Shown here in pieces: positions 37,525 to 45,713 of a DNA stretch of 64,000 nucleotides. The DNA is from Nitrospirota bacterium (GTDB lineage Bacteria; Nitrospirota; Nitrospiria; SBBL01; JAADHI01), in NCBI GenBank assembly GCA_029261215.1, contig JAJDBT010000073.1, forward strand, positions 1 to 64,000. The letters run 5' to 3'. Every line of letters starts with the position of its first letter. The stretch's first letter is position 1. A program made the position numbers and the translations under genes. The notes under the pieces were generated by a model that saw only the letters and a program-made list of their open reading frames with translations, ran no database searches and was not told the DNA's origin.

Positions 37525-38426
37525 GATACGGCTGTCGCGCGTTCAATCAATCGACAATATCCGCATTGATCACCCATACTGGGCTGTCCACAGCTTAAGC
37601 AGGTGTTTTCAATATTTGCAGGCGGCGGTGTGGGGAAAGAGGTCTCTTTTTGTTTCAAAAACCCCAGATAAAACTGGTGTTTCGCCCCGGGGGACGCCTC
37701 TTCAAGTTGATTCAGTGTTTCCTTATAAGTGAATGTTTTTGCACCCTTCGACATCGGGCATTCTTCAACAATATAGTCAATGCGGTTCAAAATGGTATAG
37801 GCCGCAATTTCCCGTTCCGGCAGACGATAAAGGGGTTTTACTTTTTTTGCCCAAAGCCCGTCGTCATCGGAAAGCACGGGGGATTGTTTTTCAAGATAGC
37901 TCACCTGCCACTTTAACAAATTCCCCAAAAGACGGGCTGCTTCATCATCCAGATTATGTCCGGTGGCCACCACGGGAAAGCCTTTTTCCATGGCGATTCG
38001 GTTAAAGTGGTGCCGCTTCATCGTGCCGCAGGCAGAACAGGCCGGGCGCGCCGATTCTTTTGCAATTTGCACCACGCCCAAACCATAAGATTCCTGATAA
38101 CTGTGAAAAATCAGTTCCAGACCCCGCGCATTCGCAAATTTTTCGACCATTTTTTGAGAGGTTTCTGAATAAGTGCCAATACCCAGATTGAGATGGAGAC
38201 CTACCGTTTCATAACCGAGCTTGATCAGAATATCCCAAAGCGCCAGACTGTCTTTGCCACCCGATACCGCGACCAATACCGGCGCGTCTTTAGAAAACAT
38301 CTTTCCGGAAGAAATCGCCTTTGCAACTTGTTTTAAAAGATATTCCTGAAAACAAGGGTCGCAAAATGCGGTATTGTGTCGAGGCATCTTGATCACAGCC
38401 GACCCCTTACATCTGCGGCACTTCAT
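37521..38426 (-). CDS. ttuA: tRNA-5-methyluridine-54 2-sulfurtransferase (TtuA-type)
   Basis: 301 residues with every mark of TtuA: N-terminal zinc ribbon (Cys3, 6, 22, 25), PP-loop ATP pyrophosphatase motif SGGKDS (55-60), three Fe-S ligands Cys130 and Cys133 (PACSAC) and Cys223 (EECPMSKGA), and a C-terminal zinc ribbon (Cys276, 279, 288, 291). The Fe-S positions almost coincide with those reported for Thermus TtuA. It would activate U54 or T54 of tRNA and insert sulfur delivered as a thiocarboxylate on TtuB. The start ATG follows the ttuB stop directly; the two Gly codons of ttuB (GGAGGG) also serve as its ribosome-binding site. Confidence 0.93.
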   Translation of the reverse strand: MKCRRCKGSAVIKMPRHNTAFCDPCFQEYLLKQVAKAISSGKMFSKDAPVLVAVSGGKDSLALWDILIKLGYETVGLHLNLGIGTYSETSQKMVEKFANARGLELIFHSYQESYGLGVVQIAKESARPACSACGTMKRHHFNRIAMEKGFPVVATGHNLDDEAARLLGNLLKWQVSYLEKQSPVLSDDDGLWAKKVKPLYRLPEREIAAYTILNRIDYIVEECPMSKGAKTFTYKETLNQLEEASPGAKHQFYLGFLKQKETSFPTPPPANIENTCLSCGQPSMGDQCGYCRLIERATAVS

Positions 38427-38621
38427 TCACCCTCCTGACATGACGGGACGTATTTCAATGACGGCATCATCGGAAATTACAGTATCCTCCGTCACAAGGA
38501 CGTCATCACAAATAACGAGATGCGCCTCTCTGGGAAGCCCCAGTTTCGCTAAAATAGACGAAACCGGCTTCGGCCCCTTGAATGAAATCTCTCGTGTCGG
38601 ATGGAACAGCTTTATCTGCAT
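38427..38621 (-). CDS. ttuB: MoaD/ThiS-family sulfur carrier (TtuB-type)
   Basis: 64 residues, a beta-grasp ubiquitin-like protein: LFHPTREISFKG at the start, AHLVICDDVLVTEDTVISDD in the middle and the invariant C-terminal Gly-Gly (VMSGG). A thiocarboxylate on the last Gly would donate sulfur for tRNA 2-thiolation by TtuA, with which it is directly joined. ThiS (thiamine) or MoaD (molybdopterin) roles are less likely given the neighbours. The activating E1-like enzyme (TtuC) and the sulfurtransferase are not in the window. Upstream lies the divergent nitrate transporter promoter region. Confidence 0.88.
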   Translation of the reverse strand: MQIKLFHPTREISFKGPKPVSSILAKLGLPREAHLVICDDVLVTEDTVISDDAVIEIRPVMSGG

Positions 38622-38852
38622 GGGGACACATCTTAGTTAAAATAGTCGGGAAATGCAATTTCAGAGCAGACCCGCGCCACAATAAGATCAAAAACGGTCT
38701 TATTTCTTATTTTCTAAAATCTTACAATTTTGTAGGGTATTAGAAAAACTTGTCGCAATGCGCTGAAGACATGTCATCTCCTTTAATCTTTATATGAAGC
38801 ACAAAAAGACTTAAAGTATTGATTTAACACAATTAATTCTTGCTATCATATT

Positions 38853-38869
38853 TTGGCCCGTTTATTGCT
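38853..38869 (+). promoter_or_regulatory. sigma-54 promoter of the nitrate transporter
   Basis: TTGGCCCGTTTATTGCT fits the -24/-12 consensus TTGGCACG-N4-TTGCT with one change (A to C). GG and GC are 12 bases apart. Start of transcription near 38880, 72 bases before the ATG. Sigma-54 control through NtrC fits a nitrate uptake gene. No clear NtrC dyad found upstream. Confidence 0.72.
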
Positions 38870-38886
38870 TTATAGATGAAACATTA

Positions 38887-38907
38887 TTTGAGTCACGATC
38901 ACTCAAA
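38887..38907 (+). promoter_or_regulatory. hairpin at the 5' end of the nitrate transporter leader
   Basis: TTTGAGT, loop CACGATC, ACTCAAA: a perfect 7-bp stem starting about seven bases after the predicted transcription start. It could stabilise the mRNA end or bind a regulator; it does not match the double hairpin with six-base loops of ANTAR targets. Confidence 0.4.
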
Positions 38908-38951
38908 GGCGGCATGAACTTTTCATTCAAACTAAAAGAGGGAGTCACTTA

Positions 38952-40412
38952 ATGTCTGAAGTAAAATTAAAGTTACTATCGTTCACCGGAAAGATGAAGA
39001 TACTTCACCTTTCTTGGATCGCCTTTTTTCTGAGCTTTTATGTCTGGTTTAACCATGCGCCTTTGATGGCCTCCATAAGAGAGACCATGAACCTGTCCAC
39101 CCAGGAGGTTAAAGTCCTCCTGATTTTAAATGTGGCCTTAACCATTCCGGCGCGTGTCGTCATTGGCATGCTCGTCGATCAATATGGGCCCCGGCGGATG
39201 TATACCCTGCTTCTGTTTATCTCAAGTTTTCTCTGCTTTGGATTTGCAATCTCTACTACTTTTGAGCAAATGGCGATGATGCGTTTTCTGCTCGGATTTG
39301 TAGGTGCGGGTTTCGTCATCGGGATTCGAATGGTCAGCGAATGGTTCCCGGCAAAACAGGTTGGGCTTGCTGAAGGCATTTATGGAGGATGGGGGAATTT
39401 TGGCTCCGCCGCCGCCGCGATGTCCCTTCCCATGGTTGCGATGTATTTTGGCGGATGGCGCTATGCCGTCGGCATGACCGGGGTGCTTTCATTGATTTTT
39501 TCGGTCATCTACTACTTCTCGGTTTCGGATACCCCCAAAGGTTCGACGTATTTCAAACCCAAGAAAAATGGGGCGATGGAAGTCACGAGCGTCGGTGATT
39601 TTTATCTCTACATTATTATGAATATCCCCATGTATGCCGCTCTGGCGGTTCTGGCCTGGAAACTGGGACCGTCGAACCTTGGCTTGATCTCTGAAGTGAT
39701 TACCAATTCAATCTATGGCGGCTTAACCGCGCTCTATGGCTTCCAGACCTTTCGTGTGTATCAAATCAACAAACACGTCTTTACTGAAACTGTTCCCGAA
39801 ATTGAAAAATACAAATTCAAACAAGTGGCAATTCTGGATCTCGCCTATCTGGTCACCTTTGGTTCAGAGTTGGCAGTGGTTTCGATGCTGCCGTTGTTTT
39901 TTAAAGACACCTTTGAGATGTCCCAGGCCACAGCGGGTTTACTCGCATCAGGATATGCGTTCATGAACTTATTTGCCCGTCCTGGCGGTGGACTCATCAG
40001 CGACAAACTGGGCCGAAAACCCACACTCATCTTTCTATTGGTCGGACTTTCTATCGGATATTTCATTATGGGACGCATTGATTCAAGTTGGCCGGTACCG
40101 CTTGCAGTCATCGTCACGATGTGCTGTTCCTTTTTTGTGCAATCGGGCGAAGGCGCTGTTTTTGCGATGGTGCCCCTGGTCAAACGACGTCTCACCGGAC
40201 AAGTCGCTGGCATGGCGGGAGCCTATGGCAACGTGGGCGCGGTGACCTTTTTGACCGTACTTTCCTTTGTATCGCCTCAAGTATTTTTTACGGTCATCGG
40301 CGCGGCGGCCATTGTGTCTCTCGGTGCCGTACTCCTCTTTCTTGAAGAACCGGAGGGGACAATGTCCGAAGTGCTGCCTGACGGAACAGTTCAAATGATT
40401 GAAGTTACTTAA
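38952..40412 (+). CDS. nitrate/nitrite transporter, NarK/NasA/NrtP-type MFS protein
   Basis: 486 residues, twelve predicted membrane helices of the major facilitator superfamily. Nitrate-porter signatures are seen twice: [19 protein letters not shown] after WFPAKQ in the first half and [19 protein letters not shown] in the second, with the nitrate-binding Arg in [15 protein letters not shown] and [17 protein letters not shown] regions. The insert between halves (residues about 190-280) is longer than in E. coli NarK. It imports nitrate or exports nitrite; the sigma-54 promoter and downstream kinase favour assimilation. A strong terminator follows 24 bases after the stop codon. Confidence 0.92.
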   Translation: MSEVKLKLLSFTGKMKILHLSWIAFFLSFYVWFNHAPLMASIRETMNLSTQEVKVLLILNVALTIPARVVIGMLVDQYGPRRMYTLLLFISSFLCFGFAISTTFEQMAMMRFLLGFVGAGFVIGIRMVSEWFPAKQVGLAEGIYGGWGNFGSAAAAMSLPMVAMYFGGWRYAVGMTGVLSLIFSVIYYFSVSDTPKGSTYFKPKKNGAMEVTSVGDFYLYIIMNIPMYAALAVLAWKLGPSNLGLISEVITNSIYGGLTALYGFQTFRVYQINKHVFTETVPEIEKYKFKQVAILDLAYLVTFGSELAVVSMLPLFFKDTFEMSQATAGLLASGYAFMNLFARPGGGLISDKLGRKPTLIFLLVGLSIGYFIMGRIDSSWPVPLAVIVTMCCSFFVQSGEGAVFAMVPLVKRRLTGQVAGMAGAYGNVGAVTFLTVLSFVSPQVFFTVIGAAAIVSLGAVLLFLEEPEGTMSEVLPDGTVQMIEVT

Positions 40413-40435
40413 TTTAAATTGCATTAAACATTGCG

Positions 40436-40477
40436 ACGCCAGGGCGGTTTGGTTAAGATCGTCCTGGCGTTTTTTTT
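40436..40477 (+). terminator. intrinsic terminator between the nitrate transporter and the kinase
   Basis: ACGCCAGGGCG (40436-40446) pairs with CGTCCTGGCGT (40460-40470) with one G-T wobble, and eight T follow (40470-40477). The kinase GTG is only 22 bases later, so its transcription depends on read-through or on a promoter overlapping the hairpin. Confidence 0.88.
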
Positions 40478-40498
40478 ACCTGATCGGAGATAAAGCCG

Positions 40499-42205
40499 GT
40501 GTCTGGAAAACTGGAAGTCAGGGTTGGGCAGTACAGCATTGCGGGAATAAAAACCCGCAATGACGACTCCTGCGGCATCGAAATCCCTGAAGAAAATTTA
40601 CGCATGACAAAAGGAATCGCTCTCGTCATCGCCGATGGGATGAGCGGCAGTGAGGGGGGAAAAGAAGCCGCAGAGGCCTGCGTACTCGGTTTTTTGGCCG
40701 ATTATTACAGCACACCCGAGTCATGGACTGTCAAAAAATCGGGAGGTAAAGTCCTTGGGGCGCTCAACCGTTGGCTTTGTAGTCAGGGCCAGCATCAACA
40801 CGGCTCTTCAAAAGGCATGGTCACCACGTTCAGTGCACTCATTATTAAATCCACCACAGCGCATTTGCTCCACGTGGGCGATACCCGGATTTACCGGCTT
40901 CGGGGAAAGGATCTGGAATGTCTGACCCGTGACCATCGCGTCGTGATTAGCGCTGAGAAACAATATCTTTCGCGCGCGATGGGGATCGATGTTGACCTTC
41001 ATATCGACTATAAGAGCATCCCCGTTGAAAAAGGCGATCTCTTTATGCTGCTCACAGACGGCGTGCACGAGTACCTTTCGCGGGAAGAGCTCCTTGCTTT
41101 ACTCAATAAAGACGAAGATCCGGAAAAAACGGTCCATCAGATCATCGAACAGGCTGCTAAAAAAGGCAGTCACGACAACCTAACCTGCCAAATCATTATC
41201 GTCGATAAACTGCCGCTGCATAACAAAGAAGACCTTTATCAAAAACTCACCGAACTCCCCTTTCCACCACCGCTTGATCCCGGCATGGTACTTGATGGCT
41301 ATCGCATCATTCGGGAACTTCATGCCAGTAAACAAACCCAGATTTACCTTGCGCTCGATACGGAAACGGGGACAAAAGTCGTCCTTAAAACCCCTTCCGT
41401 TAATTTTGAAGACGACCCTGGATATATCGAACGCTTTTTGCACGAGGAGTGGGCTGGCAGACGTTTACACTCTACACACATATTAAAAATTCTGGAATTA
41501 AATCGGCGGAGAAGCTGCCTCTATTTTGTCACGGAATATGTGGAAGGAGAGACGCTTCGCCAATGGATGTCCGATCACCCGCATCCTTCCATCATACAAG
41601 TGAGAAAAATCGTCAATCAGGTCGTCACGGGCCTCATGGCCTTTCACCATATGGAAATGATTCATCGCGATTTAAAACCGGACAATCTCCTGATCGATCC
41701 CAATGGCACGGTCAAAATCATCGATTTTGGCTCAAGTAAAATCGCCGGAATTGAAGAAATTGCCGTACCCTGGGAGCGAAGCCATTTGCTCGGCACGCGA
41801 AACTATACGGCCCCTGAATACCTGCTCGGCTCCGCAGGGACGGAACATTCCGACCTTTTTTCTCTCGCGGTCATCACCTATGAAATGCTCACTGGGAAAC
41901 TCCCCTACAAAGAAGAATTAAACACAAAAAACATCACCCGAATTTCTTACACTCCGGCGCGTCGTTTCAATTCAGAAATCCCCCTTTGGCTAGACCTTAC
42001 CCTGGAAAAGGCCCTGGAAATAAACCCCATCAACCGCTACACCGTTCTTTCCGAATTTTTGTATGACCTCTCCCACCCCAATCCCGCGTTTCTTAGTAAA
42101 GAGGTGCTCCCCCTTCTTGAAAGAGATCCGATCAGTTTTTGGAAAAGACTCGTTGTTTTACTCATTGTCATCAATATTGTGCTGCTTTATTTTTTATCGC
42201 GATAG
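40499..42205 (+). CDS. bifunctional PP2C phosphatase / Ser-Thr protein kinase, membrane anchored
   Basis: GTG start with CGGAGA eight bases upstream. 568 residues: a PP2C phosphatase domain (about 8-237; NDD at 21-23, IADGMSGSEGG, LLTDGVHE, GSHDNLT supply the metal-binding Asp residues), then a protein kinase domain (about 266-530; Lys297, HRDLKPDN 389-396, DFG 409-411, APE), and a C-terminal membrane helix (about 549-566) that places both domains in the cytoplasm. The same fusion is known next to nitrate transporters in other bacteria, where it is thought to regulate uptake. An intrinsic terminator separates it from the transporter. Confidence 0.93.
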   Translation: MSGKLEVRVGQYSIAGIKTRNDDSCGIEIPEENLRMTKGIALVIADGMSGSEGGKEAAEACVLGFLADYYSTPESWTVKKSGGKVLGALNRWLCSQGQHQHGSSKGMVTTFSALIIKSTTAHLLHVGDTRIYRLRGKDLECLTRDHRVVISAEKQYLSRAMGIDVDLHIDYKSIPVEKGDLFMLLTDGVHEYLSREELLALLNKDEDPEKTVHQIIEQAAKKGSHDNLTCQIIIVDKLPLHNKEDLYQKLTELPFPPPLDPGMVLDGYRIIRELHASKQTQIYLALDTETGTKVVLKTPSVNFEDDPGYIERFLHEEWAGRRLHSTHILKILELNRRRSCLYFVTEYVEGETLRQWMSDHPHPSIIQVRKIVNQVVTGLMAFHHMEMIHRDLKPDNLLIDPNGTVKIIDFGSSKIAGIEEIAVPWERSHLLGTRNYTAPEYLLGSAGTEHSDLFSLAVITYEMLTGKLPYKEELNTKNITRISYTPARRFNSEIPLWLDLTLEKALEINPINRYTVLSEFLYDLSHPNPAFLSKEVLPLLERDPISFWKRLVVLLIVINIVLLYFLSR

Positions 42206-42374
42206 TTTTCTCAGAACCAGGGCATCGATATCCCTGCCTTGAATCTATCTATCTGTAAATACATGCACTTACAGCTGTTTTGTATCCTTGACAGCATGAG
42301 ACCCCTTGTTGTATTTTGACCGGTTGATGCACGCTTTTGACATAAAATTCATTTAGAACAGGCCATAAAAAAGC

Positions 42375-43385
42375 ATGATTTCTGTCCAACATCTTGGGAA
42401 ACGCTACGGAGACGTCATCGCCATTGATGACATCAACTTTACAGTGAATAAAGGGGAAGTCCTTGCGTTTTTAGGTCCGAACGGAGCAGGAAAAACGACC
42501 ACAATGCGGATTCTCACCTGCTTCATGCCAGCCACAAGCGGAACGGCAACAATCGCCGGACACGATATTTTTGAAGAACCGATGGAGGTCAAACGCCGAA
42601 TTGGCTATTTACCCGAAACCCCGCCGCTCTACCCGGAAATGACCGTCATCGAATACCTCAGATTTGTGGCCAAAATAAAGGGTCTTTCAAAAACAGAACA
42701 GAAAAAGGGACTCATCAGCGCCATCGAAAAAACGGGGCTCACAGAGGTCTCAAAACGACTCATTGGCAATCTTTCAAAAGGATTCCGTCAACGTGTCGGA
42801 CTGGCGCAGGCCCTGATCCACAATCCCGACGTGCTCATCCTGGATGAACCCACTGTGGGGCTCGATCCTCGGCAAATTATTGAAATCAGGGAATTGATTA
42901 AACAATTGGCGGGTGAACACACCATTATTTTATCCACCCACATTCTTCCGGAAGCCACGGCTGTTTCAAAAAAAGTGGTGATTATCAATCGCGGCCGAAT
43001 CGTCGCGGTGGATTCACAAGAGCATCTTTCCTCTCAGGTGAGAAAATCTGAAAAAATATCACTGCGCATTCGTCGTGGAAGCTCGGACACGGCTCATAAA
43101 ATTCAATCCATTGACGGTGTGATTCGCGTGACGGCCCAGGCGGAATCCGACGAAGACGAATCGAGCTTTATTGTGGAATCCGATTTAGGGCAGGATATTC
43201 GGGAACGGGTTTCAAAAACGGTTGTGGAGGAAGGCTGGGGCCTTTTGGAAATGAAGCCGCTTGTTTTAAGTCTGGAGGAAGTCTTCCTTCAACTGACGAC
43301 GGAAGAACAAGGGATTTCTCCGGAAGATTCCGCCGATTTAGGCACACCTAGTTCATCCGATACCTCCCAAGAGACCACCGCATGA
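42375..43385 (+). CDS. ABC transporter ATP-binding protein (GldA-like)
   Basis: 336 residues. Walker A GPNGAGKTT, Q-loop, signature LSKGFRQRVGLAQ, Walker B VLILDEPTVGLD and the switch His in STHIL are complete. A C-terminal extension of about 120 residues includes an acidic, Ser-rich tail. With the next three genes it matches the gldA-gldF-gldG plus DUF4340 cluster, common beyond gliding bacteria with unclear cargo. It overlaps the permease start by four bases. An upstream TTGACA (42288-42293) with TATTTT 18 bases later may be its promoter. Confidence 0.9.
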   Translation: MISVQHLGKRYGDVIAIDDINFTVNKGEVLAFLGPNGAGKTTTMRILTCFMPATSGTATIAGHDIFEEPMEVKRRIGYLPETPPLYPEMTVIEYLRFVAKIKGLSKTEQKKGLISAIEKTGLTEVSKRLIGNLSKGFRQRVGLAQALIHNPDVLILDEPTVGLDPRQIIEIRELIKQLAGEHTIILSTHILPEATAVSKKVVIINRGRIVAVDSQEHLSSQVRKSEKISLRIRRGSSDTAHKIQSIDGVIRVTAQAESDEDESSFIVESDLGQDIRERVSKTVVEEGWGLLEMKPLVLSLEEVFLQLTTEEQGISPEDSADLGTPSSSDTSQETTA

Positions 43386-44152
43386 AAAATATCATCACAC
43401 TCATTGGCAAGGAATTGCATTTATATTTTATCTCCCCGATTGCCTATGTCGTCGCCATGGTTTTTCTCTCTGTATCCGATTTTTTATTTTACAATCAGAT
43501 ACAGCATTTTTCAGGTCTTTCGATGCGGATGATGCAGTTTCAAAACAGTCTTCCTGAACTCAATCTTCACGATGCCGTCTTTCGACCGACTCTGCTCAAC
43601 ATGGGGGTTATTTTACTTTTGATTGTGCCCTTGCTCACCATGCGGCTTTTTGCCGAAGAAAAAAAAGGCAGAACCAGCGAACTTCTCATGACCTCCCCCA
43701 TTAATATTACGGAGATTGTAATCGGAAAATTTATCGCCGTCATGATCGTCTACCTGCTGCTGCTCCTACTCTCACTGCACTTGCCTTTGATGCTTTCCAT
43801 CGTGGTCGAAGTTTCCTGGCCGCCGCTTTTTGCCAGTTACCTGGGGCTTTTCCTCATGGGCGGGGTTTTTCTTTCGATGGGGCTTTTCGCCTCGGCGCTC
43901 ACCGATAACCAAATGATCGCCGCCGTCATCTCTTTTGGCATTCTCATCGGGCTTTGGATTATGGGCGCAACGGCCCACTCTGTCGGAGAATCGACGTTAG
44001 GAATCATTGCCAATTATTTATCTATTTCAAAACATCTGGATCAATTCGTCAAAGGGCTGATTAGCACACAAAGTCTGACTTATTTTATCTCGATGACTGC
44101 TTTGGGTCTCTTTTTAACGCATCGGGTTGTTGAATCAGAACGATGGAAATAG
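43382..44152 (+). CDS. ABC-2 type permease (GldF-like)
   Basis: 256 residues with six membrane helices. The pattern ELHLYFISPIAYVVAMVFL at the start, RLFAEEKKGRTSELLMTSPI (coupling helix) and GVFLSMGLFASALTDNQMIAA is typical of the GldF/NosY permease family. It forms the membrane channel with the ATPase encoded just upstream (four-base overlap), and its partner GldG-like protein follows after 22 bases. Confidence 0.9.
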   Translation: MKNIITLIGKELHLYFISPIAYVVAMVFLSVSDFLFYNQIQHFSGLSMRMMQFQNSLPELNLHDAVFRPTLLNMGVILLLIVPLLTMRLFAEEKKGRTSELLMTSPINITEIVIGKFIAVMIVYLLLLLLSLHLPLMLSIVVEVSWPPLFASYLGLFLMGGVFLSMGLFASALTDNQMIAAVISFGILIGLWIMGATAHSVGESTLGIIANYLSISKHLDQFVKGLISTQSLTYFISMTALGLFLTHRVVESERWK

Positions 44153-44174
44153 GATCGTATTACAGTGAGTTGTT

Positions 44175-45713
44175 ATGGCTTTGAATAAAAAAATCACAGC
44201 ATTATTCGGCGTCTCAGGGATTTTGTTTGCGCTTGCCGGACTCTTTGTTTTTACGATTTTTGGCGAAAAGGTGGGACTTTACACCACGCTTGAGCTCTTG
44301 GCGCTCATCCAACTGAGTGTCTTTTTTATCTCCCATTTTGAAACACTGAAAGATTTTTCGAGTCAGCGCTCGACGAAGTTTGGCGCCAACAGCTTTTTGA
44401 TGGTCGTGATGTTTATTGCGATTTTATCTATTCTGAATTTTATTCTGGCGCGTCACGAAGTCCGATTTGATTTATCAGATTCGGGCAGCTTCTCACTCTC
44501 TCCCCAAACGGAAAGTATCCTGAATAACCTTCAAACAGATGTCAAAATGACGGGTTTTTTCAACGAAGAGAGCAAATATCGAAATACGGCCAAAGATCTG
44601 CTCGAAAACTACACACGACAAAGCCAAAAGGTCAGCTACGTCTTCGTCGATCCGGATAAAAAACCCTCACTCGTTAAACAATACGGGGTCACAGACTACG
44701 ATAAAGTGGTTGTTGAATCCGAAGGACGTTCTGTCATTGCCCGTGATATTACGGAAGAAGCCCTGACCTCAGCGCTCATCCGAACCAGCCGAGAGAAGGA
44801 GAAGACCTTTTATTTTATTGAAGGACATGGGGAACGCGACATTGACAATACGGAACGGGATGGGTACAGCTTAATCAAAGAAACCCTGGAAAAACAGGGT
44901 TTTACGCTAAAAAAGCTCTTGTTATTGTCTGAAAAAGAGATCCCTGAAAATGCCGATCTTGTCGTCATCGCCGGACCAAAACGCCCCTTCTCTAAAGAAG
45001 AACTTGAGGCTTTAAAACACTATCTGGATCAAAAAGGTCAGCTCTTTCTTGCCATTGATCCAATGCAGGACACAGGCTTTGAAGTGTTTTTGGCACAATG
45101 GGGCATTCGACTTAAAAATGATATCATTCTGGATCCTGGTTCCGGTCTCGGGGCAGCCATCCCGACCATTAGTCCCGGCGCCTATCCTCTACACGACATG
45201 ACTAAAGACTTTAACCTTGCTACTTTTTTCCCGATCACACGATCAGTCTCCTTTGACCTTGTTCAAGCCTCTGGCGCGCAATTTTCACCCTTTCTGCAAT
45301 CCGGCGCTGAAACCTGGCTGACGGAAGAGGTTGAGGGCGATCTCTCCGTCGATCCGGTACGAGACCGGAAAGGACCCATTATTTTTGGCGGCGTTTTAAC
45401 CTCAAACCCGGAGGAAGCAAACACCGGACCAGATGTCCCCAGATCGATGCGGATGGTCATTGTCGGCGACTCCGATTTTGGTTCAAACGGCGTTGCACGT
45501 GCGGCGGGAAATGCAGACCTCTTTCAAAATATTATCAGTTGGCTCGCAGATGAAGGAGACCTTGTCTCCATCCGCCCAAAAGAAATCCCCACCACGACAC
45601 TCCTTTTAAATGAAAAACAAACCGGGGTCATTTTTGCTGTTTCGGTACTGATCCTCCCCTTGGGCATTATGGGTATGGGCATGCTCATTTGGCAAAAAAG
45701 GCGACGGCTGTGA
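44175..45713 (+). CDS. GldG-like ABC auxiliary protein
   Basis: 512 residues: three N-terminal membrane helices (the third FLMVVMFIAILSILNFILA), a long periplasmic part and a final C-terminal helix (VIFAVSVLILPLGIMGMGMLIW). The periplasmic part has the GldG/IFT52-like features: RFDLSDSGSFSLSPQT, FFNEESKYRNTAKDLLENY, FYFIEGHGERDI and a GQLFLAIDPM strand, ending in MRMVIVGDSDFGSNG. Such proteins act with the ABC-2 permease, perhaps handling a polysaccharide or lipid. Four bases overlap with the following gene. Confidence 0.87.
   Translation: MALNKKITALFGVSGILFALAGLFVFTIFGEKVGLYTTLELLALIQLSVFFISHFETLKDFSSQRSTKFGANSFLMVVMFIAILSILNFILARHEVRFDLSDSGSFSLSPQTESILNNLQTDVKMTGFFNEESKYRNTAKDLLENYTRQSQKVSYVFVDPDKKPSLVKQYGVTDYDKVVVESEGRSVIARDITEEALTSALIRTSREKEKTFYFIEGHGERDIDNTERDGYSLIKETLEKQGFTLKKLLLLSEKEIPENADLVVIAGPKRPFSKEELEALKHYLDQKGQLFLAIDPMQDTGFEVFLAQWGIRLKNDIILDPGSGLGAAIPTISPGAYPLHDMTKDFNLATFFPITRSVSFDLVQASGAQFSPFLQSGAETWLTEEVEGDLSVDPVRDRKGPIIFGGVLTSNPEEANTGPDVPRSMRMVIVGDSDFGSNGVARAAGNADLFQNIISWLADEGDLVSIRPKEIPTTTLLLNEKQTGVIFAVSVLILPLGIMGMGMLIWQKRRRL

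Noticed and set aside
42222..42241. Hairpin CAGGG/CCCTG after the kinase-phosphatase gene
   Set aside because: Five-pair stem with no T run; too weak to call.
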